NCBI GenBank assembly: GCA_036389335.1
Contig: DASVQC010000062.1
Span: forward strand, 17,965-81,964
Origin: JAIVGV01 sp036389335
GTDB taxonomy: Bacteria > Acidobacteriota > Blastocatellia > Pyrinomonadales > Pyrinomonadaceae
Length of the DNA: 64,000 nucleotides
Reading direction: 5' to 3'
Shown: positions 44,182 to 52,974 of the stretch, piece by piece
Position numbering within the stretch: the first letter of the stretch is position 1
Layout: each line of letters starts with the position of its first letter
Made by a program: the position numbers and the translations under genes
Notes under the pieces: generated by a model
The model's database searches: none
Seen by the model: only the letters and a program-made list of their open reading frames with translations
What the model was told of the DNA's origin: nothing

Positions 44182-45264
44182 TCAGTAAATGTTGAAGTTG
44201 TAATCTATGGTGACGTACTGCGAGACCTTGCACCCGTCCTTCTCCGCGGGCTCGAACTTGATCGCACTCATCGCCTCTAACGCCTTGCGCGTCAGCCCGT
44301 GCGGCAGGCGCGTGATCGCCGCGACGCCGCCCACCGTGCCGTCCGCCTTGAGGATCGCGCGCGCCCTCACCGCGCCCGTGACGTAAAACCTGCGCGCCCA
44401 CACGGTGTAGACCGGCTCCGGTCTGGTGAGGAGGCGCGCGCGCCGCGTGACCTCGCCGGGCCTGAAAGTGCGTTCGTCGCCGCCGCAGGGCGCGCCGGGC
44501 GGGCGTGCCGCTTCGGGCGTGCCCGCGCGTTCGCCGCCGCCGGCGTTCCCGACGCGACCGGGCCCGATGCCTTGACCAACCCCGATACCCGGCGCGCCGC
44601 CCCCCGAACCCGCGCCGGGCTGATCGCCGATTGGTCTCCGCGGCATCTTGACGGGGCCGCCTGCGCCCGGCCTCTTGACGGCGAAGGAGTCGAGAAACCT
44701 ATCGACGTTCGGTTCGTGGCCGGCGGGGCCATATGCCGCCGCGACGTAAGCCCGCGAGCCGTCAGTAAAGATGTAAGCCCCGCCGCGACGGTCGCTGAGG
44801 CTGATGCTGTACTCACGCATGTAGTAGCCGTCATACGCATCGCGCTCGTAAGACATCCCGTAACGAGCCTCCGGCCTGAACTTGGGATCGCGCCGCGCGC
44901 GCTCCTCGTCCGGCACGACGATCACGTTCCAAGCCAGCTCGGCGCACGAATCGAGGTAGTCGGAGGCGGTGAAAACTTGATCGCCCGAGGCGGGCGGGAT
45001 TTTGATCGACCAGACGCGGTAGGCGACCGAGTCGTCGCCCAGCGCGGTATAGAGCCGACCGATTGGCGAGGCGGCGTCCGGCGGGTGCGGCCCGACAGAA
45101 GGCTTGACCGGCATCCGGGCGCTGAACGCTTCGTCCGCGGGCGCGAACGTGATCCACCCGGCTGCGTCGCCGGGTTGCTGCGCGCTCGCCGCCCGCGCGC
45201 CGCAGAGTGGCAGCGCCAACGCGGCGAGCGCGACGCCAAGTAGTCGAGTCTCCCGCCACAGCAT
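44182..45264 (-). CDS. exported protein with C-terminal TonB-like domain
   Basis: This 360-residue protein has a signal peptide (MLWRETRLLGVALAALALPL), an N-terminal alpha/beta domain (about 40-200) of unknown type, a Gly/Pro-rich linker (about 205-255), and a TonB_C-like domain (about 280-360): YVTGAVRARAILKADGTVGG and ALEAMSAIKFEPAEKDG. It lacks the N-terminal transmembrane energy-coupling helix of a true TonB, so it is better read as a periplasmic protein that borrowed the domain. ATG 45264 has GGGAGGA 7 nt upstream; the longer frame to 45636 is a shadow. The DinB gene lies 26 bp upstream on the same strand and could be co-transcribed. Confidence 0.8.
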   Translation of the reverse strand: MLWRETRLLGVALAALALPLCGARAASAQQPGDAAGWITFAPADEAFSARMPVKPSVGPHPPDAASPIGRLYTALGDDSVAYRVWSIKIPPASGDQVFTASDYLDSCAELAWNVIVVPDEERARRDPKFRPEARYGMSYERDAYDGYYMREYSISLSDRRGGAYIFTDGSRAYVAAAYGPAGHEPNVDRFLDSFAVKRPGAGGPVKMPRRPIGDQPGAGSGGGAPGIGVGQGIGPGRVGNAGGGERAGTPEAARPPGAPCGGDERTFRPGEVTRRARLLTRPEPVYTVWARRFYVTGAVRARAILKADGTVGGVAAITRLPHGLTRKALEAMSAIKFEPAEKDGCKVSQYVTIDYNFNIY

Positions 45265-45290
45265 TGCAGAATCCTCCCACGCCCGTCTCG

Positions 45291-45818
45291 CTACGCGAGG
45301 TAACGCTCGCGCAGGATGCCCATGTGGTGCAGCTCGTGGCCGGCGAGGATGTGCGCGAGGGCGCGCACGGAGACTTCGTTGTCGTTGGCCGTGCCGCGGC
45401 GCGCCCACGCCTCCTCGTCGAAGGAGCGCAGCAGCGCGACGGTCGCGGCGCGCACGCGCGCGAACTCTTCGGCGATGTCGGCGAGCGAGCGCGCGCCGAA
45501 GTTCGCGCCGCGCACGTAGTCGTCCTGCTCGAAGCCGGGCAGCGGCGTCCGGTCGCCGCGCCCGAAGCGAAGCGCCCGGTGCGAGAAGACGCGCTCGGTG
45601 TCGACGACGTGGCCGACGAGTTCCTTGACGCTCCACTTGCCGGGCTCGTAGGCGGAGTCGGCGCGCTCTTCGGGGACGCCGCGCAGGAGCGCGAGCGTCT
45701 CGGCGCTCTGGCGTTCGAGCGTTTCGACGATGTCGCCCGCGGGGACGAGCGAGACGTATTTTTCGTAGTAGGGCGCGTACTCGCCGGGCTCGGGCCGCGC
45801 GGGGGCTGTGGCTGACAT
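45291..45818 (-). CDS. DinB-superfamily protein
   Basis: The 175-residue protein has the four-helix DinB pattern with three likely metal-ligand His: KWSVKELVGHVVDTERVFSH, and VRALAHILAGHELHHMGILR near the end. DinB-like proteins bind a divalent metal and include thiol-dependent enzymes (bacillithiol or mycothiol transferases), but the activity here is unknown. ATG 45818 is chosen because GGGAGGA lies 8 nt upstream. A longer frame to 45902 would run back through the hairpin at 45846-45889. It may be transcribed with the TonB-domain gene. Confidence 0.86.
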   Translation of the reverse strand: MSATAPARPEPGEYAPYYEKYVSLVPAGDIVETLERQSAETLALLRGVPEERADSAYEPGKWSVKELVGHVVDTERVFSHRALRFGRGDRTPLPGFEQDDYVRGANFGARSLADIAEEFARVRAATVALLRSFDEEAWARRGTANDNEVSVRALAHILAGHELHHMGILRERYLA

Positions 45819-45845
45819 GCGTGCTGTCCTCCCTTCGGAAGCGAT

Positions 45846-45889
45846 GCGGCGCTCTTTCGCCCGGCGCGCGCCCGGCGAAAGAGCGCCGC
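45846..45889 (-). terminator. 16-bp hairpin downstream of the small acidic gene
   Basis: GCGGCGCTCTTTCGCC (45846-45861) pairs exactly with GGCGAAAGAGCGCCGC (45874-45889) around a 12-nt GC-only loop that is itself self-complementary. It is immediately past the stop at 45899 and before the DinB start. No U-tract is seen. Confidence 0.72.
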
Positions 45890-45898
45890 GGGGCCGCG

Positions 45899-46078
45899 TC
45901 ATTCGGTGTTGAGGTTCACCTCTTTTTTGATCTCCTCGCTCGCGGCGCTCTGCGCGCCGGGAACCGGCGAGGCGAGCGTCTGGCTGTCGGCGAGCTTCTC
46001 GCCGGGGCTCAGCTCGACCTTCGGGTACTGCTCCGTGGTCGCGCCCACTTCCTCGTTCGTCACTCTGTTCTCATCCAT
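45899..46078 (-). CDS. small acidic protein of unknown function
   Basis: The 59-residue product starts MDENRVTNEEV and has 12 acidic residues against 5 Lys/Arg. It has no hydrophobic core, Cys or signal peptide, so it is probably disordered or a small soluble factor. An AAGGGGG Shine-Dalgarno lies 9 nt upstream of ATG 46078 (an in-frame ATG at 46087 lies too close to it), and a strong hairpin follows the stop, so it looks like a real gene. It lies 36 bp past the icd stop and may be on the icd transcript. No family recognised. Confidence 0.65.
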   Translation of the reverse strand: MDENRVTNEEVGATTEQYPKVELSPGEKLADSQTLASPVPGAQSAASEEIKKEVNLNTE

Positions 46079-46114
46079 CGTTATCATCCCCCTTAAATGT
46101 CTTGAACTAAGTCC

Positions 46115-47575
46115 TTACTCGCGCGCGTGCGAGTAGCCCGCCGCGCCGTCGAAGTTGCAGAGGTTCTCGGTCTTGATGAAGTCGAAGCCCGACTCGGCGA
46201 AGCGCGCCAGCAGCCCCGCGATCTGCGTGTGCGTGACCGCGCCGCCCTCGCCCGCGTCGGCGACGAAGCGGCAGCGCCAGTGATCGGAGCAGAAAGTCTC
46301 GGTGTGGCCGCCCGGATAGACTTTCACGCCGCGGTTGCTGATCGAAGAGAGCTTCACGCCGTCGCCGTTCAGCTTCTCCAGCGCCGCGCCGAGCCGATCC
46401 GGCGGGCCGTCGGTCCAGTCGAGGTAAACGTCGACGCCGACGGTCTCCTTGCGCGCCGCGGCGGTCGCGCCGCGGGCGCTTCGCGCCGACGAGTCGGAGC
46501 CCTCGCCGCCCGGCTTGTAGCTCACCGCCTTCAGCGTCTCCGGCTTCTGCCCGACGCGCGCCGCGACCGCCTCGGCGAACTCACGCGTGCCGACCTTCTC
46601 CTTACTCACGCCCTCTTTGAAGATGTCGTAGGTGTGGACGCCGTCCTCCATCGTGCGCAGCCACGCGTTGTGCGCGCGCTCGGCGACGTCCGTCTGCCCC
46701 GTGTGGACGAGCATCATCACCGCCCCTAAGAAGAGGCCGGAAGGGTTGGCGAGGTTCTGTCCCGCGCGGCGCGGCGCGCTGCCGTGGATGGCCTCGAACA
46801 TGGCGATCGACTCGCCGATGTTGGCCGAGCCCGCGAGGCCGACCGAGCCCGCGATCTGCGCCGCCACGTCCGAGAGCACGTCGCCGTAGAGGTTGGGGAG
46901 GACGACCACGTCGAAGGCGGTGGGCGTGTCGGAGAGTTTCGCCGCCCCGATGTCCACGATCCAGTGCTCGTTCTCGATGTCGGCGTACTCTTTGGCGATC
47001 TCCTCGAAGACTTTGTGGAAGAGGCCGTCCGTGATCTTCATGATGTTGTCTTTGGTGAAGCACGTGACCTTCTTCCGGTTGTTGCGGCGCGCGTACTCGA
47101 AGGCGTAGCGCACGATCTTCTCCGTGCCCGGTCGCGAGATCAGCTTGAGGCACTGCGTCACCTGCTCGGTCTGCCGGTACTCGATGCCGCCGTAGACGTC
47201 CTCCTCGTTCTCGCGGACAATGACCACGTCCATGCCGGGATGCTTCGTCGCGACGAAGGGCGCGTAGGCGACGCACGGGCGCACGTTCGCGTAGAGCCCG
47301 AAGGTCTTGCGGACGGTCACGTTCAGGCTCTTGTAGCCGCCGCCCTGCGGCGTGGTGATCGGGGCCTTCAAAAAAACTTTCGTGCGGCGCAGGGAGTCGA
47401 ACGCGCCGGGCTCGATCCCGGCGGCGTTGCCGGCGAGGTACACCTTCTCGCCGATCTCGATCTCCTCGATGTCGAGGCGCGCGCCCGCCGCGCGCAGGAT
47501 GTGGAGCGTCGCCTCCATGATCTCGGGGCCGATGCCGTCGCCGCGCGCGACGGTGATGGGGACGTTCTCTGCCAT
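46115..47575 (-). CDS. icd: isocitrate dehydrogenase, Thermus-type (NADP-dependent, long form)
   Basis: The 486-residue protein has the isocitrate/isopropylmalate-dehydrogenase fold: ITVARGDGIGPEIMEATLHI, the substrate-binding SLNVTVRKTFGLYANVRPC, VIVRENEEDVYGGIEYRQT, NLYGDVLSDVAAQIAGSVG and AIHGSAPRRAGQN. After about residue 345 comes a poorly conserved linker rich in Ser/Ala/Arg and a C-terminal extension (VDVYLDWTDGPPDRLG to the end), as in the roughly 490-residue Thermus enzyme. It makes 2-oxoglutarate and NADPH in the TCA cycle. Cofactor choice is inferred from family, not seen. ATG 47575 opens MAENVPITVARGDG; the longer frame to 47635 lacks support. Confidence 0.9.
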   Translation of the reverse strand: MAENVPITVARGDGIGPEIMEATLHILRAAGARLDIEEIEIGEKVYLAGNAAGIEPGAFDSLRRTKVFLKAPITTPQGGGYKSLNVTVRKTFGLYANVRPCVAYAPFVATKHPGMDVVIVRENEEDVYGGIEYRQTEQVTQCLKLISRPGTEKIVRYAFEYARRNNRKKVTCFTKDNIMKITDGLFHKVFEEIAKEYADIENEHWIVDIGAAKLSDTPTAFDVVVLPNLYGDVLSDVAAQIAGSVGLAGSANIGESIAMFEAIHGSAPRRAGQNLANPSGLFLGAVMMLVHTGQTDVAERAHNAWLRTMEDGVHTYDIFKEGVSKEKVGTREFAEAVAARVGQKPETLKAVSYKPGGEGSDSSARSARGATAAARKETVGVDVYLDWTDGPPDRLGAALEKLNGDGVKLSSISNRGVKVYPGGHTETFCSDHWRCRFVADAGEGGAVTHTQIAGLLARFAESGFDFIKTENLCNFDGAAGYSHARE

Positions 47576-47763
47576 GATCCAGAAACGCCTTTCGCCGATG
47601 ACGGATTTAAAGTAAGACTGCCGTTTAGAGGGCACTACTTTACTACTTTTGCCGCGCGCCCGAAAGCGGCGGAAGGCGCGTGCGCTTCACCCCGATCCCG
47701 ACCGGCGGTCAGTCTCGATGCCTTGTGCTCAAGTCGAACCGAGCCGCCACCGCGGCGACCGCG

Positions 47764-47792
47764 TTTCGCGGCGGCGCGAAATTTAGTATGAT
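47764..47792 (+). promoter_or_regulatory. possible promoter of the large hybrid kinase gene
   Basis: TTTCGC (47764-47769) and TATGAT (47787-47792) are 17 bp apart, in one of the few AT-rich patches of the 377-bp divergent region between icd and the kinase gene. The leader would be about 150 nt long. The rest of this region shows no gene or repeat. Confidence 0.35.
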
Positions 47793-47952
47793 GCCTGTGT
47801 TCAGAATTCCCCCGTTGCCGTAAGGCTCTTCGTAATTTTCCTCTCCCCGTTCCTTCGCGCGGCCCCCCCGGTCGCGTCCCGCGGAACGGGGCCGGTCGGG
47901 ACGTGCGCCCTCGCGCCGCGCCGTCCGCCAAATTCCGCGCACGGGGTCAAGA

Positions 47953-50900
47953 ATGAACACAGAGTCTCGCTCGCAACTTCGGGGCTACGCCCTCGCCGCA
48001 CTGTTGGTGATTGCCGCCGCCGGACTCACCGAGCTGCTCGTCCCGTTCAACGCCCGCATCACCTTCTCGATCTTCTACGCCGTGGTCGTCGTGAGCACGC
48101 TCTACGGCGGACGCCGCCCCGGCCTGCTCTCGATCGCCCTCTCGGCTGCCGCCGCCGCCTACGTCTTCACCCCGCCCGCCTTCTCCTTCCGCATCGGCTG
48201 GGTCGGGCTCCTGCAGGTCAGCATCTTCGTCGCCGTCTCGCTCCTCATCTGGGCGCTGACGGAGAGCCGCAGGCGCTCGGAGGACGAGCTGCGCCGCCGC
48301 GAGGCGGAGCTGACCGACTTCTTCGAGAACGCGACGGTCGGCCTGCACTGGGTCGGCTCCGACGGCAAGATCATCTGGGCCAACCGCGCCGAGCTGGAAC
48401 TGCTCGGCTACACGCGCGAGGAGTACATCGGTCGCCACATCTCCGAGTTCCACGACGATCAGGAGACCATCGGCGACATCCTGCGGCGGCTCGCGGGCGG
48501 CGAGGAGCTGCACGGCTACGAGGCGCGTCTGAGGGCGAAGGACGGATCGGTGCGCCACGTCGCCATCAACTCGAACGTCTACTGGAAGGACGGCGAGTTC
48601 GTCCACACGCGCTGCTTCACGCGCGACATCACGGAGCGCAAGCGCGAGGAGCGGACGCGCTCGCTCCTCTCGGCCATCGTCGAGTCGTCGGACGACGCCA
48701 TCCTCAGCTCCACGCTCGACGGCAGGATCGCGAGCTGGAACGTCGGCGCGGAGAAGATATTCGGCTACACGTCAGCCGAGGCGATCGGGCAGGACGTGTC
48801 ATTCCTCGCGCCGCCGGATCGCGCCGAGGAGGCGAAGCGGCTCTTCGCGAGGTTCAGGGAAGACCAGAGCCCCGTGCAGTACGAGACCGTCCGCGTCAGG
48901 AAGGACGGCAGCCTCGTGGACGTCGCCTTCTCGCTCTCGCCCATCGCGGGCGCGGCGGGCGAGATGCTCGGCGTCTCGGCGGTGGCGCGCGACATCACGG
49001 GGCGCAAGCGCGCCGAGGAGGCGCTGCGCTTTCAGGCGCAACTGCTCGACACGGTCGAGCAGGCCGTCATCGCCACGGACGCGCGCGGCACGATCACCTA
49101 CTGGAACCGCTTCGCCGAAAAACTCTACGGCTGGGAGGCGTCGGAAGTCGTCGGGCGCAACATCGTCGAGGTCATCTCGCCCGACGAGACGCGCGAGCAG
49201 TCCGCGGAGATCATGGAGCGCATCGGCGCGGGCGAGAGCTGGGTCGGCGAGATCGAGCTGAGGCGGCGCGACGGCACGACGTTCCCCGCGCTCGTCACCG
49301 ACACGCCGGTCTTCGGCGAGGGCGGCGCGTTCGTCGGCGTCGTCGGCGTCTCCACCGACATCACCGAGCGCCGCCGCGCGGAGAGCGCGCTCGCCGCGCA
49401 GGCGGCGGCGCTGCGCGAGCGGTCGGAGGTGATCGAGCAGGCGTACGACGCCATCTTCCTGCGCGACTCGTCGAACGCCATCACGTTCTGGAACCGGGGG
49501 GCGGAGAGGACTTACGGCTTCACGAAAGAGGACGCGCTCGGGCGCTCGCCGCACGAGCTGTTGCAGACCGAGACGCCCATCCCGCTCGAAGACATATACG
49601 CGAGCCTGCGCGGCGAAGGCTACTGGGAGGGCGAGGTCACGCACATGCGCAAGGACGGCGTGCGCATCGTCGTCGATAGCCGCTGGGCGACGGTGAAGGA
49701 CGAGCGCGGCGAGGTCGCCTCGATCTTAGAGATCACGCGCGACGTGACCGAGCGCAAGCGCGCCGAGGTCGAGCTGCGCCGCGCCGCCGCCATCGTCGAG
49801 AACTCCGACGACGCGATCATCAGCAAGGACTTGGAGGGCACGATCCTCAGTTGGAACCCCGGTGCCGAGCGGCTCTACGGCTACACCGCCGCCGAGACCG
49901 TAGGGCAGCCCGTGACGATGCTCATCCCGCCCGACCGCCCCGACGAGGAGCCGCACATCCTCGAACAGATCAGGCGGGGCGACCCGGTCGATCACTACGA
50001 GACGGTGCGCCGGCGCAAGGACGGCGCGCTCATCCACGTCTCGCTCACCGTCTCGCCGGTGAGGGACGCGAGCGGGCGCGTCGTCGGCGCGTCGAAGATC
50101 GCCCGCGACATCACCGCGCGCAGGCGCGCGGAGGCGGAGCTGCGCGAGCAGGCGGAGATCATCGAGACGGTCAACCGCGTCGGGCAGACCGTCGCGGGCG
50201 AGCTGGACCTGCACAAGCTCGTGCAGACGGTGACGGACGCGGCGACCGAGTTGTCCGACGCCCACTTCGGCTCCTTCTTCTACAACGTGCTCGACGAGCA
50301 CGGCGCGTCCTACACGCTCTACACGCTCTCCGGCGTCCCGCGTTCGGCGTTCGCACACTTCCCCATGCCGCGCGCGACCGATCTCTTCGGCCCCACCTTC
50401 CGCGGAGAGGGCACGGTCTGCATCGACGACGTGAAGCGCGACCCGCGCTACGGCAAGAACTCGCCCTACTACGGGATGCCCGAGGGCCACCTGCCCGTCG
50501 TGAGCTACCTCGCCGTGCCCGTCATCTCGCGCTCGGGCGAGGTGCTGGGCGGCCTCTTCTTCGGCCACCCGGAGGCGGGCGTCTTCAACGACCGCAAGGC
50601 GCGCATCGTCGAGGGGCTCGCCGCGCAGGCGGCGGTCGCGATGGACAACGCGCGGCTCTTCGAGGCGGTCAGCCGCGAGCGCGCCAACGCGAAGACGAGC
50701 GAGGAGCAGTACCGCTTCCTCGCCGAGTCGATCCCGCAGATCGTCTGGACGGCGGACGCTTCGGGCGAGTCCGACTACTTCAACCAGCGCTGGTACGAGT
50801 ACACGGGCCTCTCGCGCGACGAGCAACACGCCCGCGCGCTGGTCGCGCACGAGGTCGTGCACGCCGACGACCGCCCCGCCGTGCTCGAAGCGTGGGCGCG

Positions 50901-52779
50901 CGCGTCGCGGACGGGCGAGCCCTACGAGGTCGAGCTGCGACTCCGCCGCGGCTCCGACGGCAGCTTCCGCTGGCACCTCGCGCGCTCGCTCCCCCTGCGC
51001 GACGCCGAGGGGCGCGTCGCCAAGTGGTTCGGCACGAGCACGGACATCGACGACCGCCGCCGCGCCGAGGACGCGCAGCGATTCCTCGCCGAGGCGAGCG
51101 AAGTCCTCGTCAGCTCGCTCGACTACGAGATGACGCTCAAGCGCATCGCCGAGCTGGTCGTGCCGCGCCTCGCCGACTGGTGCGCCGTGGACATGGTGAC
51201 GGACGAGCGCACGCTGCGCCGCCTCGCCGTCGCGCACGAAGACCCGGCGAAGATCGAGCTGGCGGCGGAGGTCGAGCGCCGCTACCCGCAGACGCTGGCC
51301 GACCGCGAGGGCGTCGCCAAGGTCATCCGCACGGGCGAGCCGGAGATGTACCCGAACATCCCCGACGAGCTGACGGCCCTCATCGCGCGCGACGCCGAGC
51401 ACCTGAAAATCCTGCGCGAGCTGGGCCTGCGCTCGGCGATGATCGTGCCGCTCATCGTGCAGGGGCGGGCGCGCGGCGCGATCACGTTCGTCTCCGCCGA
51501 GTCGGGCCGCCACTACGCCGCGGGCGACCTCGCCTTCGCGCAAGACCTCGCGCGCCGCGCCGCGCTCGCCGTCGAGAACGCGCGACTCTACAAAGAGGCG
51601 CAGGAAGTGAACCGGCTGAAGGACGAATTTTTAGCCACGCTCTCGCACGAGCTGCGCACGCCCCTGACCGCCGTCCTCGGCTGGACGCGGCTGCTCGGCA
51701 CGGGGCAGCTCGACGAGGCGACGCGCGCGCGCGCCCTCGAAACCATCGAGCGCAACGCCCTCTCGCAGGTGCAGCTCATCGACGACATCCTCGACGTGTC
51801 GAGGGTCATCCGCGGCAAGCTCCGCCTGAACGTGCGCTCGACCGACCTCGTGCCGGTCATCGAGGCGGCGGTCGATTCCGTCCGCCCCGCGGCGGAGGCG
51901 AAGGGCATCCGCCTCCAGGTCATCCTCGACCGGCAGTCCGGCCCCATCTCCGGCGACCCCGACCGCTTGCAGCAGGTCGTCTGGAACCTGCTCTCGAACG
52001 CGATCAAGTTCACGCCGAAGGAGGGGCGCGTGCAGGTCGTGCTCGCGCGCGTCAACTCGCACCTCGAAGTCACGGTCAGCGACACGGGGCAGGGCATCCC
52101 GGAAGAGTTCCTGCCCTACGTCTTCGACCGCTTCCGGCAGGCCGACCCGACGACGACGCGCACGCACGGCGGGCTCGGGCTCGGCCTCGCCATCGTGCGC
52201 CACCTGGTCGAGCTGCACGGCGGGAGCGTGAAGGCGGAGAGCGCGGGCGCCGGGCAGGGCGCGACGTTCCGCGTCTCGCTGCCGCTGCTCGCCGCCAGGA
52301 GGGCGGAGGCGGCCCCGCCGGGCGAGTCGGGCGAGGAGGCGCGCGCGCGCGTCAGCACCTACTTCGCGGGGCTTGACTGCCCGCCGGAGCTGGACGGCGT
52401 GCGCGTGCTGCTCGTGGAGGACGACGCGGACTCGCGCGAGCTGCTCATCATGGTGCTCGAACACTGCCGCGCGGAGGTGGTCGCCACGGCGGGCTCGCAG
52501 GAGGCCATGAGCGCGCTCGAAGGCTGGCGGCCCGACGTGATCATCTCGGACATCGAGATGCCGGGCGAGGACGGCTACACCTTCATCCGACGCCTGCGCG
52601 CGCTGCCCGCCGAGCGCGGCGGCGACACGCCCGCGGCGGCCCTCACCGCATACGCGCGCGCCGAAGATCGCATGCGCGCCCTGGTCGCAGGCTTCCAGCT
52701 CCACGTCCCCAAGCCGGTCGAGCCCGCCGAACTCGTCACCGTCGTCGCGAGCCTCGCCGGGCGCGCGATCAAGAGTTAA
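47953..52779 (+). CDS. multi-PAS/GAF hybrid histidine kinase with KdpD-like membrane domain
   Basis: Over 1608 residues the order is: four membrane helices of the DUF4118/KdpD type (about 8-95), coiled coil, PAS1 (119-233), PAS2 (236-360), PAS3 (362-480), PAS4 (485-605), PAS5 (608-730), GAF1 (731-920), PAS6 (920-1042), GAF2 (1045-1218), HisKA with SHELRTP and His1232, HATPase_c (about 1300-1450; DTGQGIPEEFLP, GGLGLGLAIV), and a receiver (about 1480-1605) with Asp1533 (SDIEMPGEDGYTF). Each PAS ends in a DITERKR-like segment. The protein should integrate several inputs, possibly light, oxygen or redox, but no cofactor residue is clear. The catalytic part is closely similar to the kinase at 5.3-6.9 kb. 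No response-regulator gene follows. Confidence 0.93.
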   Translation: MNTESRSQLRGYALAALLVIAAAGLTELLVPFNARITFSIFYAVVVVSTLYGGRRPGLLSIALSAAAAAYVFTPPAFSFRIGWVGLLQVSIFVAVSLLIWALTESRRRSEDELRRREAELTDFFENATVGLHWVGSDGKIIWANRAELELLGYTREEYIGRHISEFHDDQETIGDILRRLAGGEELHGYEARLRAKDGSVRHVAINSNVYWKDGEFVHTRCFTRDITERKREERTRSLLSAIVESSDDAILSSTLDGRIASWNVGAEKIFGYTSAEAIGQDVSFLAPPDRAEEAKRLFARFREDQSPVQYETVRVRKDGSLVDVAFSLSPIAGAAGEMLGVSAVARDITGRKRAEEALRFQAQLLDTVEQAVIATDARGTITYWNRFAEKLYGWEASEVVGRNIVEVISPDETREQSAEIMERIGAGESWVGEIELRRRDGTTFPALVTDTPVFGEGGAFVGVVGVSTDITERRRAESALAAQAAALRERSEVIEQAYDAIFLRDSSNAITFWNRGAERTYGFTKEDALGRSPHELLQTETPIPLEDIYASLRGEGYWEGEVTHMRKDGVRIVVDSRWATVKDERGEVASILEITRDVTERKRAEVELRRAAAIVENSDDAIISKDLEGTILSWNPGAERLYGYTAAETVGQPVTMLIPPDRPDEEPHILEQIRRGDPVDHYETVRRRKDGALIHVSLTVSPVRDASGRVVGASKIARDITARRRAEAELREQAEIIETVNRVGQTVAGELDLHKLVQTVTDAATELSDAHFGSFFYNVLDEHGASYTLYTLSGVPRSAFAHFPMPRATDLFGPTFRGEGTVCIDDVKRDPRYGKNSPYYGMPEGHLPVVSYLAVPVISRSGEVLGGLFFGHPEAGVFNDRKARIVEGLAAQAAVAMDNARLFEAVSRERANAKTSEEQYRFLAESIPQIVWTADASGESDYFNQRWYEYTGLSRDEQHARALVAHEVVHADDRPAVLEAWARASRTGEPYEVELRLRRGSDGSFRWHLARSLPLRDAEGRVAKWFGTSTDIDDRRRAEDAQRFLAEASEVLVSSLDYEMTLKRIAELVVPRLADWCAVDMVTDERTLRRLAVAHEDPAKIELAAEVERRYPQTLADREGVAKVIRTGEPEMYPNIPDELTALIARDAEHLKILRELGLRSAMIVPLIVQGRARGAITFVSAESGRHYAAGDLAFAQDLARRAALAVENARLYKEAQEVNRLKDEFLATLSHELRTPLTAVLGWTRLLGTGQLDEATRARALETIERNALSQVQLIDDILDVSRVIRGKLRLNVRSTDLVPVIEAAVDSVRPAAEAKGIRLQVILDRQSGPISGDPDRLQQVVWNLLSNAIKFTPKEGRVQVVLARVNSHLEVTVSDTGQGIPEEFLPYVFDRFRQADPTTTRTHGGLGLGLAIVRHLVELHGGSVKAESAGAGQGATFRVSLPLLAARRAEAAPPGESGEEARARVSTYFAGLDCPPELDGVRVLLVEDDADSRELLIMVLEHCRAEVVATAGSQEAMSALEGWRPDVIISDIEMPGEDGYTFIRRLRALPAERGGDTPAAALTAYARAEDRMRALVAGFQLHVPKPVEPAELVTVVASLAGRAIKS

Positions 52780-52809
52780 AGGGGGAACCCGGTGTCAGTT
52801 GTAATGGCA

Positions 52810-52876
52810 TAGGTGCAGGGCCCGCCCGCCCCTATTTCCGCCGGCGACACGCGGGCGGGGACGGGCCCTGCGCCTA
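52810..52876. repeat. imperfect inverted repeat R17a (TAGGTGCAGGGCCCG words)
   Basis: TAGGTGCAGGGCCCG and CCCGCCCC on the left pair with GGGCGGGG and CGGGCCCTGCGCCTA on the right, with a CCGGCGACACG loop region. It begins about 30 bp after the stop of the large kinase gene. GC-rich hairpins at 38.7 and 61.0 kb have related words. Confidence 0.8.
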
Positions 52877-52906
52877 CAGTTACTCTGCCTGTCGGCGGCT
52901 CTAAGC

Positions 52907-52951
52907 AGGAGAGCGCAGGCGCGGACATCACGTCCGCGCCTGCGCTCTCCT
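52907..52951. terminator. perfect 20-bp hairpin between convergent kinase and carD genes
   Basis: AGGAGAGCGCAGGCGCGGAC (52907-52926) pairs with GTCCGCGCCTGCGCTCTCCT (52932-52951), loop ATCAC. On the plus strand a T7 run follows about 20 nt later (52970-52976). It could stop transcription in both directions. Confidence 0.8.
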
Positions 52952-52974
52952 ACTTCGGCGGTCGGAAAATTTTT

